Source: DATBLE01 sp050258035 (lineage in GTDB: Bacteria > Actinomycetota > Thermoleophilia > Gaiellales > Gaiellaceae). From it: DNA of 18,560 bases. The position numbers were made by a program, and so were the translations under genes. The notes beneath the pieces were generated by a model. It saw only the letters and a program-made list of their open reading frames with translations. It did no database searches and was not told the origin of the DNA. Every line of letters begins with the position of its first letter. The stretch's first letter is position 1. The stretch lies in the NCBI GenBank assembly GCA_050258035.1, contig JBLMYA010000019.1, forward strand, positions 1 to 18,560, given 5' to 3'. Below, piece after piece: positions 1 to 8,800 of the stretch.

Positions 1-1009
1 CGAGCATCATCCCGGTGTAGATCGTGATCACCGCCACCGGGATCGAGGCGGCGAACGACGCGAACGTGGACATGATCTGGAGCCCACCGGGCTGGACGAA
101 GTCCATGTACAGGTGGTGCGAATAGGCAGTGGTCACGAAGAGGAGCGTGAAGAGCCAGGCGACGACGATCGGCTTCGTCGTCTTCCACGGCCTGCCCGCG
201 TAGCGGGGGACGAGCACGTAGATCGCGCCCGCGGCCAGGTAGATGATCAGGTTCGCGATCGAGTGCCCGAAGAAGTAGATGAGGTTCTTCGCCCAGAGGG
301 CGTCGAGTGTCACGCCGGAGTCCATCGTCTTCCCGATCATCGCGACGACCACGGTCGTGCCGGCTGCGCTCGCAAGCGACCCCTCGAGCGCGACCACCAC
401 GGCGCCGATCACCTGCGGCGGCGGGGCGGTTTCATCGCGGTCGAACAGAAACGGGATCCCGAGCGAGCGGCCGAGCCCGCCGTAGGTCGCCGTGACCTTC
501 ATCAGCACGTCGAGGCAGAAGAGGAAGAACCCGGCACCGACCGCGAGTAGGCCGGCCAGGAAGGTGGCGGTCGCCCACGTGTGCCACTGGCCGGCCGGGT
601 AGTAGGGCAGCGGCGAGAGGAACGTCCAGCCGGTTCCGAAGCCTCCGATCAGCGTCGCGACGATCACGCCGACGGCGCCGACGAGGATCAGGACGAAGCT
701 GGCCAGCATCCGCTCCAGGCTGAGCGGAACTGAGCGCCGGACGACGAACCAGAGTGCGCCCATCATCGCCAGCAGCGCGCCCGTGAGCATCCCGGCGCCG
801 TGCAGCGTCATCAGCCGGTAGAACCAGGTCGGCGAGAGGTCGATCACCTCGCCCTGGGCCATCCGCATCGTCAGGCCGATCAGGCCCATCGCGGCGAAGA
901 CCGCGATCCCCGCACCGGCGAAGACCCAGGCGACCAGCCGCTCGGTCAGCCGGGGCTCGGCGTGGTCGAGCTCGGCGAACCGCGGGTGGACGACGGCCGA
1001 GGCTTCCAT
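1..1009 (-). CDS. heme-copper oxidase superfamily subunit I, partial (possible NO reductase)
   Basis: This is the catalytic membrane subunit of a heme-copper oxidase. The first 336 residues are present and the C-terminus runs off the left edge. I translated the minus strand by hand from an ATG at 1009, and the frame is open to base 1. Visible metal ligands are His70 in TLHGAGM (helix II, low-spin heme), His249 in FFGHSIANL (helix VI, CuB) and His298/His299 in AYSHHLYM (helix VII, CuB). The helix X heme ligands lie outside the window. In oxygen-reducing A and B families the helix VI His is followed four residues later by the cross-linked Tyr (GHPxxY); here that residue is Asn253. Absence of this Tyr is known from nitric oxide reductases of the superfamily, so NO reduction is a real alternative to O2 reduction. 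The start overlaps the subunit II stop as TGATG, which implies translational coupling. Superfamily membership is very sure; the substrate is not. Confidence 0.9.
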   Translation of the reverse strand, partial: MEASAVVHPRFAELDHAEPRLTERLVAWVFAGAGIAVFAAMGLIGLTMRMAQGEVIDLSPTWFYRLMTLHGAGMLTGALLAMMGALWFVVRRSVPLSLERMLASFVLILVGAVGVIVATLIGGFGTGWTFLSPLPYYPAGQWHTWATATFLAGLLAVGAGFFLFCLDVLMKVTATYGGLGRSLGIPFLFDRDETAPPPQVIGAVVVALEGSLASAAGTTVVVAMIGKTMDSGVTLDALWAKNLIYFFGHSIANLIIYLAAGAIYVLVPRYAGRPWKTTKPIVVAWLFTLLFVTTAYSHHLYMDFVQPGGLQIMSTFASFAASIPVAVITIYTGMML

Positions 1010-1530
1010 CAGCGGACGGTGAACGACCCCTGCATCAGGTGGTGGGCGAGCCCGCAGAACTCGAAGCAGAGCACCCGGTACACGCCCCGCGTGTGGAAGG
1101 TCAGGTCGAGCTTGTTGTGGTAGCCCGGCATCGCCTGCACCGACCCGACGAGGTGGCCGGCCGGGTCGTAGACGCCGAAGCCGTGGTTGACGTCCTTCGA
1201 GGTGACCTCGAACCGGATCGGCGTGTCCACCGGGATCTCGGACGGCCGGATGAGCCAGTAGAACTGCCCGCCGACGACGTCGACGACCGTCCGGTGGCCG
1301 CCCCTGGCGTAGGGGAGGCGGAAGAGCGACAGCCCGACGACGAGCACGAGCAGCAGGACGAGGAAGGCGAGCCAGCGCTTGCGCAGCCAGTACCCGACCG
1401 TCTGGATCCGCTCGAACGGAACGTCCGACCGCGTGTGCCGTGCGATCGTGACGAACGCGGCGGCGATCACCAGGGCGAGGGCCAGGAAGGCGATCCCGAT
1501 CGCGACCTGCGGCTCGCCGTAGTGGAGCAC
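1009..1530 (-). CDS. heme-copper oxidase subunit II with CuA domain
   Basis: This is the electron-entry subunit, 173 residues long, which receives electrons from a donor such as cytochrome c at a binuclear CuA centre and passes them to subunit I. Two hydrophobic segments (about residues 10-31 and 54-73) anchor it. A cupredoxin domain follows, containing VNHGFGVYDP, with the first copper His, and near the C-terminus CFEFCGLAHHLMQG. The latter is a complete CuA motif, C-x3-C-x3-H-x2-M. I chose the GTG at 1530 because it sits just before the first membrane segment. The longer frame up to 1722 is low-complexity and antisense to the TetR gene. The gene is first in a two-gene unit with subunit I and is divergent from the TetR gene across 82 bases. 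The intact CuA site excludes a cNOR-type (cytochrome c-subunit) enzyme and fits either a small oxidase or a CuA-type NO reductase. Confidence 0.9.
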   Translation of the reverse strand: MLHYGEPQVAIGIAFLALALVIAAAFVTIARHTRSDVPFERIQTVGYWLRKRWLAFLVLLLVLVVGLSLFRLPYARGGHRTVVDVVGGQFYWLIRPSEIPVDTPIRFEVTSKDVNHGFGVYDPAGHLVGSVQAMPGYHNKLDLTFHTRGVYRVLCFEFCGLAHHLMQGSFTVR

Positions 1531-1598
1531 GCCGGCAGCATTCCGGACGGGGCAGGAGGGCGTCAACCGTTCGAGCAGCGATACTGCACTCGACGAAA

Positions 1599-1612
1599 AC
1601 CAACCGGACGGT
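1599..1612. promoter_or_regulatory. operator-like palindrome before the tetR-type gene
   Basis: The 14 bases read ACCAACCGGACGGT, an imperfect palindrome of form ACC-NN-CCGG-NN-GGT with 10 of 14 positions symmetric. It ends exactly at the base before the TetR-family ATG and lies in the 82-base gap shared with the divergent oxidase genes. TetR-family proteins commonly bind such a dyad in their own divergent promoter. That this protein binds here, and that it controls the oxidase genes, is inference. Confidence 0.4.
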
Positions 1613-3244
1613 ATGTTTGCAGCATTGGCCGCCACCGCCCCGGAGCCCGAGGAGCAGTCCCGCAGACCGCAACAGGAGCGGGCGCGCCGGACACGCGAGC
1701 GGATCCTCGAGGCCGCCGCCACTGCGTTCGCACGGGACGGCTACGAGGGAACGTCGCTGAACGAGCTGATCAGGGCGAGCGGCGTGACGAAGGGCGCCTT
1801 CTACTTCCACTTCGGCTCGAAGGAGGAGCTGGCGCTCGCGACCTTCCGGCACAAGCAGGAGCAGATCGTCGCGCGCGCCGAGACGGAGGACACGCCCGAC
1901 GCAGCGGCCGAGCTCAGGGCCGTGCTTCGAATCCGGGCCAGGCTCTACGCCGAGGATCCATCGCTTCGCTCCATCCTGCGGCTGGGCGCGGAGCTGGGGG
2001 CGACGGCCGGGGCGGACTCGGAGTTCGCCCGCTTCCACGAGCTGACGATCGAGACGTTCGCCGGGATCGTGCGTCGCGGGCAGGCGGACAGAACCATGCG
2101 CAGCGACGTGCACCCGCGCCGGGCGGGGGAGGCGATCTTCGCGGCGACGATCGGCGCCGACCGCGTCTCGCGGATGCTCGCGGGGGGCTCGGACCTCGAG
2201 CAGCGGGGACACGAGCTGCTCGATCTGCTCCTGCTCGGGCTGGCCGCCCGGGGAAGTCCAAGGCCGGCAGCCGGCCGAGCAGCGCAGAGCCGCCGACCAT
2301 CCCGGTCGAGGGGTGAGATGAGTTCGCACGGGATCGCGGTCGGACCCCTCGAAGAGGGCGACGTCGACGCGGCCGACCGGGTCTTCCGCCTCGCGTTCGG
2401 GACGGAGCTCGGGGTTCCCGATCCCGGCCGGTTCGCCGAAGGCACGGAGATGGTTCGGACACGCTGGGCCGCCGACCCGGCCGGCGCGTTCAAGGCGGAG
2501 GCCGACGGAGAGCTCGTCGGCTGCGCGTTCGCGACGCGCTGGGGGAGCTCGGCGGTGTTCGGGCCCCTCGCCGTCCATCCCGACCACTGGAACCGCGGAG
2601 TCGGCCGGCGGCTCTGGGAGGCGCGTCTCCCGCTCCTGAACCGATGGGGCATGACGCACGCCGGTCTCTTCACCAGACCCGATACCAGGCACATCCACCT
2701 GTATCAGACGTACGACTTCTGGCCCGGGTTCCTGACCGCGCTGACGGCCAAGGAGGTGGGCGAGGGGGAGCCGGCCGACGCTCCGGCCGAAGCGACCGCG
2801 GACGCTCTCGCCGCCTGTCGGTCCCTCGCCGATGGGGTCTATCCGGGTCTGGATCTCGAGCGCGAGATCCGTGCGGTCGACGCCCAGCGGCTCGGCGGCA
2901 CCGTGCTCGTCGACGACGAGGACGGGCTCGCCGGCTTCGCCGTCTGCCACGTCGGCCGGGGCTCCGAGGGCGGCCCCGACACCTGCTTCGTCAAGTTCGC
3001 CGCCGCCCGCCCGGGCACCGGTGCGGCCGACCGGTTCGCGCAGATGCTCGACGCCGTCGAGGGCTACGCGCGGACGGCCGGGGCCTCACGGCTGACGGCC
3101 GGCGTGAACCTCGGACGCCACGGCGCGTACCGGGCGCTGCTCGCCCGCGGTCACCGTCCGCTCGCGTTCGGGATCGCGATGCACCGGGCGAACGAGCCGG
3201 CCTACGACCGGTCCGACGCCTGGGTGATCGACGACAGACGCTGA
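1613..3244 (+). CDS. TetR-family regulator fused in frame to a tandem GNAT acetyltransferase
   Basis: One uninterrupted frame encodes two normally separate proteins (543 residues). Residues 28-75 are a TetR DNA-binding domain, including TSLNELIRASGVTKGAFYFHF and SKEEL, and residues 80-215 are a helical ligand domain. Residues 216-235 are a Pro/Arg/Ser-rich stretch that looks like translated spacer. From Met236 a GNAT N-acetyltransferase begins: motif A is AVHPDHWNRGVGRRL (about 320-334), and a second, weaker GNAT-like domain covers about 395-520. The Met236 codon at 2318 is preceded by AGGGGTGAG, a good ribosome site, so the acetyltransferase may also be made alone. The regulator start at 1613 is the only in-frame ATG before the helix-turn-helix. 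The effector and the acetyl acceptor cannot be told from sequence. The 3' end overlaps narI on the opposite strand by 43 bases. Confidence 0.82.
   Translation: MFAALAATAPEPEEQSRRPQQERARRTRERILEAAATAFARDGYEGTSLNELIRASGVTKGAFYFHFGSKEELALATFRHKQEQIVARAETEDTPDAAAELRAVLRIRARLYAEDPSLRSILRLGAELGATAGADSEFARFHELTIETFAGIVRRGQADRTMRSDVHPRRAGEAIFAATIGADRVSRMLAGGSDLEQRGHELLDLLLLGLAARGSPRPAAGRAAQSRRPSRSRGEMSSHGIAVGPLEEGDVDAADRVFRLAFGTELGVPDPGRFAEGTEMVRTRWAADPAGAFKAEADGELVGCAFATRWGSSAVFGPLAVHPDHWNRGVGRRLWEARLPLLNRWGMTHAGLFTRPDTRHIHLYQTYDFWPGFLTALTAKEVGEGEPADAPAEATADALAACRSLADGVYPGLDLEREIRAVDAQRLGGTVLVDDEDGLAGFAVCHVGRGSEGGPDTCFVKFAAARPGTGAADRFAQMLDAVEGYARTAGASRLTAGVNLGRHGAYRALLARGHRPLAFGIAMHRANEPAYDRSDAWVIDDRR
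2309..2320 (+). promoter_or_regulatory. internal ribosome binding site and ATG for the GNAT part
   Basis: AGGGGT at 2309-2314 stands three bases before the in-frame ATG at 2318, which is codon 236 of the TetR-GNAT frame and the natural first residue of the acetyltransferase domain. This suggests independent translation of the GNAT part in addition to, or instead of, a fusion protein. No stop codon separates the two domains. Confidence 0.4.
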
Positions 3245-3924
3245 CCGGGGACTCGGCTGCGGTAGACGATCGGCGCCCGGCGGAAGTACGCGATCGGGAT
3301 GCTCCACGCGTGCACGAGCCGCGTGAACGGCCAGACCGCGAAGAGCAGCCAGGCCGTCAGGGCATGCGCCTGGAAGATGAACGGGGCGCCGACCATCAAC
3401 TCGCCGTCGGGGCGGAACGTGAAGATTCCGCGGAACCAGGGGCTGACGGTCTCCCGGTAGAGGTGCTCGTCCACCGCGGAGCCCCAGACCGTCGCGAGCA
3501 TGCCGAACACGATCGTCACCGCCAGCACGGGGTAGAGGACGAGGTCGCTGCGCGTCGTCGTCGCGCGCACGCGCCCGACTCGAATCCGCCGGTAGACGAG
3601 GATCGCGAAGCCGACCACGATCGCCAGGCCGGCGATCCCGCCCGCGGTGACCGCGATCCAGTGGTACGCGTCGTCGCTCACGCCGACCGCGCTCGTCCAG
3701 GACCGCGGGACGAGGATGCCGAGGACGTGGCCGCCGATCGCGGCCAGGATCCCGAAGTGGAAGAGCAGGATCCCGACCATGAGCAGCCGCCGCTCCATCA
3801 GCTGCGTGGAGCGGGCGGTCCACGCGTACTGGTCCTGCCGGTAGCGCCAGACGTGGCCGACCACGAAGACGGCGATGCAGAGATAGGGAAGCGCGACCCA
3901 GAGCAGGAAGTCCCAGCGGCTCAT
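3202..3924 (-). CDS. narI: respiratory nitrate reductase gamma subunit (cytochrome b)
   Basis: NarI is the membrane cytochrome b that oxidises quinol and passes electrons to NarH. The 240-residue protein (225 in E. coli) has about five hydrophobic segments. The four di-heme ligands are visible: His56 and His66 in FHFGILAAIGGH, and His187 and His205 in QAHALTAWLLF and TRLVHAWS. These are the same numbers as in E. coli. The ATG at 3924 overlaps the narJ stop as ATGA, so the start is well supported and coupled. It is the last gene of narKGHJI. Its final 14 codons overlap the 3' end of the convergent TetR-GNAT gene, and no terminator is visible between them. Confidence 0.97.
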   Translation of the reverse strand: MSRWDFLLWVALPYLCIAVFVVGHVWRYRQDQYAWTARSTQLMERRLLMVGILLFHFGILAAIGGHVLGILVPRSWTSAVGVSDDAYHWIAVTAGGIAGLAIVVGFAILVYRRIRVGRVRATTTRSDLVLYPVLAVTIVFGMLATVWGSAVDEHLYRETVSPWFRGIFTFRPDGELMVGAPFIFQAHALTAWLLFAVWPFTRLVHAWSIPIAYFRRAPIVYRSRVPGQRLSSITQASDRS

Positions 3925-4403
3925 GGGGCCGCGGCCCCGAACGGCTCCAGGCCGACGAGCTCGGTCGGCGGGCCCTCCTCGGCGACGCGGCGCGCGCGCG
4001 CGAGCTGCGCCTTCGTCGCCCGCGGCAGACAGTCCACGATCGTGTCGAGCACCGCCGCGTACGGGTTCTCGTTGTCGTGCAGCCGGGCGCGGACGAGCTC
4101 GAGCGCCGGCCGGTACTCGTTCAGAAGCGCCTCGCCCGCCTCGGGCTCCAGCGCGGCGAACTCCAGCAGCACCGGCAGGTAGTCCGGCAGCTCGGCGCCG
4201 GTCAGCTCGAGGCCGGCGTCGGCGTACCGGCGCTTCAGCTTGACGAGCTCGAGACCCCGCTGCCGGCGGTCGCCGTGGGTGTGGTACGTGAGGTGGAGGC
4301 TCGCGCGCCGGTCGAAGTCGAACGTCCGGACGTACTCCGCCTGCCGCTCGAGGTCCTCCTCCGGGTAGCGGAGCTGCCCGGCCAGCGCCTGCCACGGCTT
4401 CAC
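3921..4403 (-). CDS. narJ: nitrate reductase molybdenum cofactor assembly chaperone
   Basis: NarJ is a cytoplasmic TorD-fold chaperone. It holds the NarGH apoenzyme during molybdenum cofactor and Fe-S insertion and is not part of the final complex. The frame encodes 160 residues. It contains the conserved NarJ segment around YVRTFDFDRRASLHLTYHTHG with GDRRQRG following, then LPDYLPVLLEFAAL. This is somewhat shorter than the E. coli protein (236), as in many Gram-positive homologues. The GTG at 4403 overlaps the narH stop as GTGA and the stop overlaps the narI start as ATGA, which fixes both ends. Family assignment rests on the motif and on its place between narH and narI. Confidence 0.94.
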   Translation of the reverse strand: MKPWQALAGQLRYPEEDLERQAEYVRTFDFDRRASLHLTYHTHGDRRQRGLELVKLKRRYADAGLELTGAELPDYLPVLLEFAALEPEAGEALLNEYRPALELVRARLHDNENPYAAVLDTIVDCLPRATKAQLARARRVAEEGPPTELVGLEPFGAAAP

Positions 4404-5863
4404 AGCAGCCTCCGCGTGAAGGCCGGGGCCGGGCCCGCGGTGATGCCGCACGCGCCTTGACCGGCGTACGCCCGGCCCGGCGCCTCGCCGTGCGTCTGCG
4501 GGATCACGTACCGCTCGTCGTACCTGGCGATCGCGAGCAGCCGGAACATGCGCTCGATCGCCTCCGGCTTCATGTCGAAGGCGGCAGGCTCGTCGCCGAG
4601 GTTCGTCGCCCGCATGTGCGAGCGCATCGCCGCCAACCGGCGGAGCGCGACCCGCACCGGCTCCGGGTCGCCGGCGGTGAGCATGTTCGCCAGATACTCG
4701 ACCGGGATCCGCAACTCCTCGATCAGCGGGAAGACGTCGTCGGGGTCGGCCTCCGACCCCTCGCCCTCGACCAGGCTCATCACCGGCGAGAGCGGCGGGA
4801 CGTACCAGACCATCGGCAGCGTCCGGTACTCGGGATGGAGCGGCAGTGCGACGCGGTGCTCGACCGCGAGCGAGTACACCGGCGAGCGCCGCGCGGCGTC
4901 GAGCCAGTCCTCCGCGATCCCGTCGCGGCGTGCCTGCTCCGCGATCTCGGGCTCGTTCGGATCGAGGAAGAGGGAGAGCTGCGCGGGGAGCAGGTCGTGC
5001 TCGTCGCGTGTGGACGCGGCCTCCTCGACCCGGTCGGCGTCGTAGAGGACGACGCCGAGGTAGCGGATCCGGCCGACGCAGGTCTCGGAGCAGATCGTCG
5101 GCTGGCCCGTCTCCAGGCGCGGGTAGCAGAGCGTGCACTTCTCGGCCTTGCCGGTCTGCCAGTTGAAGTAGACCTTCTTGAACGGGCAGCCGCTGACGCA
5201 CATCCGCCAGCTGCGGCAGGCATCCTGGTCGACGAGGACGATCCCGTCCTCCTCGCGCTTGTACATCGCCCCCGACGGGCACGACGCGACGCACGAGGGA
5301 TTGAGGCAGTGCTCGCAGATCCGCGGGAGGTAGAACATGAACGCCTGCTCGTACTCGAGGCGGACGGCCTCCTCGACGCCGTCCCGCAGGTTCGGGTCGG
5401 CGGCTGCGCGCTCCGGCGCGCCGGCAAGGTCGTCCTCCCAGTTCGGGCCCCACTGCAGGTCGAGCGGCCTGCCCGTCACCTGCGACTCCGGCCGCGCGAC
5501 CGGCTGGTGGCGCTGCGACGGGGCGTTGGTCAGCGTCTCGTAGTCGTACGTCCAGGGCTCGTAGTAGTCGTCGAGTGTGGGCAGGTCGGGGTTGAAGAAC
5601 AGGTTGGCGAGCTTCTTCAGCGGCCCGCCCGCCTTCAGGCGCAGCTTGCCCTTGCGGTCGAGCTCCCAGCCGCCTCGCCACTGCTCCTGGTCCTCCCAGC
5701 GCTTCGGGTACCCGACGCCGGGCTTGGTCTCGACGTCGTTGAACCACATGTACTCGGTGCCGCGGCGGTTCGTCCAGACGTTCTTGCAGGTGACCGAGCA
5801 GGTGTGGCACCCGATGCACTTGTCGAGGTTCATCACCATCGAGATCTGCGACTTGACCCTCAT
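4400..5863 (-). CDS. narH: respiratory nitrate reductase beta subunit (Fe-S)
   Basis: NarH carries electrons through one [3Fe-4S] and three [4Fe-4S] clusters from NarI to NarG on the cytoplasmic face of the membrane. The 487-residue protein (512 in E. coli) shows all four cysteine groups: C16-x2-C19-x2-C22-x3-C26 in CIGCHTCSVTC, CEHCLNPSCVASCP, CRSWRMCVSGCP, and CTLCYPRL with a later CSETC. The Trp in CRSWRMC replaces a Cys and marks the [3Fe-4S] site typical of NarH. The ATG at 5863 shares its A with the narG stop (TGATG). The start matches the usual N-terminus (MRVKSQISMVMNLDKC), so the much longer upstream extension of this frame into narG is not coding. Confidence 0.97.
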   Translation of the reverse strand: MRVKSQISMVMNLDKCIGCHTCSVTCKNVWTNRRGTEYMWFNDVETKPGVGYPKRWEDQEQWRGGWELDRKGKLRLKAGGPLKKLANLFFNPDLPTLDDYYEPWTYDYETLTNAPSQRHQPVARPESQVTGRPLDLQWGPNWEDDLAGAPERAAADPNLRDGVEEAVRLEYEQAFMFYLPRICEHCLNPSCVASCPSGAMYKREEDGIVLVDQDACRSWRMCVSGCPFKKVYFNWQTGKAEKCTLCYPRLETGQPTICSETCVGRIRYLGVVLYDADRVEEAASTRDEHDLLPAQLSLFLDPNEPEIAEQARRDGIAEDWLDAARRSPVYSLAVEHRVALPLHPEYRTLPMVWYVPPLSPVMSLVEGEGSEADPDDVFPLIEELRIPVEYLANMLTAGDPEPVRVALRRLAAMRSHMRATNLGDEPAAFDMKPEAIERMFRLLAIARYDERYVIPQTHGEAPGRAYAGQGACGITAGPAPAFTRRLL

Positions 5864-8800
5864 CAGTACTCGACCGGCTCCTTCAGCTTGCGGACGACCG
5901 CGAGCTCGTCCCGCTGCGGGCCCGTCGGCCCGTGGTAGTTGAAGCCGTACGAGAGCTGCGCGTATCCGCCGACCAGCAGCGTCGGCTTGATCGAGATTCG
6001 CGTCACCGAGTTGTCGGTGCCGCCGCGCGTCCCGGACAGCTCCGTCTTCGGGACGTTCACGTGCCGGTCCTGCGAGTGGTACATCAGCCCGAGGCCTTTC
6101 GGGACGCGGTGCGAGACGACCGCGCGGCAGGCGATCACGCCGTTGCGGTTGAAGACCTCGACCCAGTCGTTGTCGGCGACGCCGATCGCCTCGGCGTCCT
6201 CGACCGACAGCCACGTCACCGGTCCGCCGCGGAAGAGCGTCAGCATCGTCAGGTTGTCCTGGAACTCGGAGTGGATCGACCACTTCGAGTGTGGCGACAG
6301 CCAGCGGACGTGAACCTCGGCCCGGTCGGGGTCGCCGGAGAACTGCTCGCCGACGTGACGGATGACGTCGATCGGCGGCCGGAAGACCGGAAGTCCCTCG
6401 CCGAGCTCGAGCAGCCACTCGTGGTCGAGGTAGAACTGCTGGCGGCCGGTGAGGGTGCGCCAGGGCAGCCGCCGCTCCACGTTGATCGTGAACGGCGAGT
6501 AGCGCCGCTCGCGCGACTCCGTCCCCGACCACTCGGGCGACGCGATCACCTTCCGGGGCTGCACCTGCGTGTCGCCGAAGGCGATGCGGACGTCGCGGTG
6601 CTCGGCGGCGAGGTCGGCGAGCGGGACGCCGGCCCGCTGCTCGAGCGCGCGGAAGCCCTCCTCGGCCAGGCGACCGTTCGTGACGCCGGAGAGCGCGAGG
6701 ATCGCCTCGCACATGTGGACGTCGCGGGCGAGGCTCGGCCGTCCGCCGATCTCGCCGTTCCGCTGACGGAGCTCCTCCACCTCCGGAAGCGGCTTCCAGC
6801 CGACGCCCTTCGTCCCGATTCCGAGCTCGTCCACGAGCGGCCCGAGGCGCAGCATCTTGTCGAGCACCTCGCCGTAGTCGCGCTCGACGACGGCGAGCTT
6901 CGGCATCGTCTTCCCGGGCACCGGCTCGCACTCGCCGGCACGCCAGTCGAGCACCCGGCCGAACGGCTGCGCGAGCTCGTCGGGCGTGTCGTGCATCAGC
7001 GGCGATGCGACCACGTCGCGGCGCACGCCGAGGTGCTTTGCGGCGAGGCGGGTGAACGACTCGGCGATCGTCCTGAACACGTCGAAGTCGGTGCGGGTCT
7101 CCCAGGGGGGTGGGATCGCGGGGTTGAAGGAGTGCACGAACGGGTGCAGGTCCGTGCTCGACAGGTCGTGCTTCTCGTACCACGTTGCGGCTGGGAGGAC
7201 GACATCCGAGTAGAGCGCCGAGCCGTTCATCCGGAAGTCGATCGTCGTGAACAGGTCGAGCTTCCCGGTCGGCGCGTGCTCGTGCCACACGACGTCCTGC
7301 GTCCGGAACCGGGGCCCTGCCTCCTCGTTGCGGATCGCCGCGTCCTCGACGCCGAGCACGTAGCGCAGGAAGTACTCGTGGCCCTTGCTGGACGAGCCGA
7401 GCAGGTTGGCCCGCCAGAGGGTGAGGACCCGCGGGTAGTTCTGTGGGGCGTCCGGGTCCTCCGCGGCGAAGCGCAGCCGTCCCTCCTTCAGCTCCTGGAC
7501 GACGTAGTCGCCGGGGGCGAGGCCCTCGGCCTCGGCCGCGTCGGCGAGCTCGAGGGAGTTGCGGTCGAAGGTCGGATACGACGGCATCCACCCGAGCCGG
7601 GCGGCGAGGGCGTTGCAGTCGGCCAGATGCATGCCGTCGAGCGTCCCGCGGCCGAGCGAGGTGGCGTACTCTCCGGCGCGGGTGCGCTGGTAGCGCCACT
7701 GGTCGCTCATCAGGAACCAGAACGGGGTGGTCGCCTGCTGCCGCGGCGGCCGGCTCCAGTCGAGCGCGAACGCAAGCGTCGCCCAGCCGGTGATCGGGCG
7801 CACCTTCTCCTGGCCGACGTAGTGCGCCCAGCCGCCGCCGTTCACTCCCTGGCAGCCGCAGAGCATGATCATGGTCAGCATCGCCCGGTAGATCTGGTCG
7901 GAGTGGTACCAGTGGTTCGTCCCGGCGCCGAGCACGATCATCGAGCGGCCGTTCGTGCGCTCGGCGTTGCGGGCGAACTCGCGGGCGACGCGGATCACGC
8001 GGCCGGGGTCCACGCCGGTCTGCGTCTCCTGCCAGGCGGGCGTGTACGGGACGGGGTCGTCGTAGCCCGAAGGCCACTCACCGGGTAGGTGGTCGCCGGT
8101 CCGGACGCCGAGCTGCGCGGCGAGCAGGTCGAAGACGGTGGTGACCAGACGGCCCCCGACGCGCTTCGCGGGCACCCCGCGGCGGAGCGTCCCCCCGCCG
8201 TCGTGGTCGCCCAGGTCGAAGCGCGGGACGTCGAGCTCGACCAGCTCGTCGTGCCGGTCCAGGAGCGAGAGCTCCGGCTCGATCCCGCCGAGATCGAGGT
8301 TCCATCTGCCGATCCCCTCGTCCCCCCAGCGGAAGCCGATCGAGCCGTGCGGGACGACCGGGGCGCCGGTCTTCGCGTCGACCACGACCGTCTTCCACTC
8401 CGCGTTCTCGTCCCGGTGGCCGAGGTCGGATGCGCGCAGGAACCGGTCGGCGACGTAGGCGCCGTCGCGCTCGCGCAGCATGACCAGGCAGGGGAGGTCG
8501 GTGTTCTCGCGCACGTACCGGTCGAAGTACGGCACCCGGCGCTCGACGTGGAACTCTCTGAAGATCACGTGGGCCATCGCCATCGCCAGGGCGCCGTCGG
8601 AGCCGGCCTGCGCCGGCAGCCAGTGGTCGGCGAACTTCGTGTGGCCGGCGAAGTCGGGCGAGACGACGACCACCTTCTGGCCGCGGTAGCGGGCCTCGGT
8701 CATGAAGTGGGCGTCGGGTGTCCGGGTCTGAGGGATGTTCGACCCCCAGAGGATCACGTAGCCGGCGCTCCACCAGTCGGCCGACTCGGGCACGTCCGTC

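Noticed and set aside
1531..1722. Subunit II start at the ATG 1722
   Set aside because: The added 64 residues are antisense to the TetR start and its promoter and look non-coding. The family begins near the first membrane helix.
3245..4182. Plus-strand frame 2644-4182 continuing past the GNAT gene
   Set aside because: It is an out-of-frame Arg/Asp-rich shadow of GNAT and antisense to narI/narJ, with no family motif.
5864..8077. Minus-strand extension of the narH frame up to 8077
   Set aside because: It is an Arg/Ala/Pro-rich shadow of narG in another frame. The real NarH start MRVKSQISM at 5863 matches the family.
4457..8088. Long plus-strand frames (493 and 718 residues) opposite narH and narG
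   Set aside because: They are rich in Arg, Asp, Val, Leu and His with no recognisable motifs, as expected for the antisense of high-GC codons. The minus-strand genes have intact catalytic motifs.
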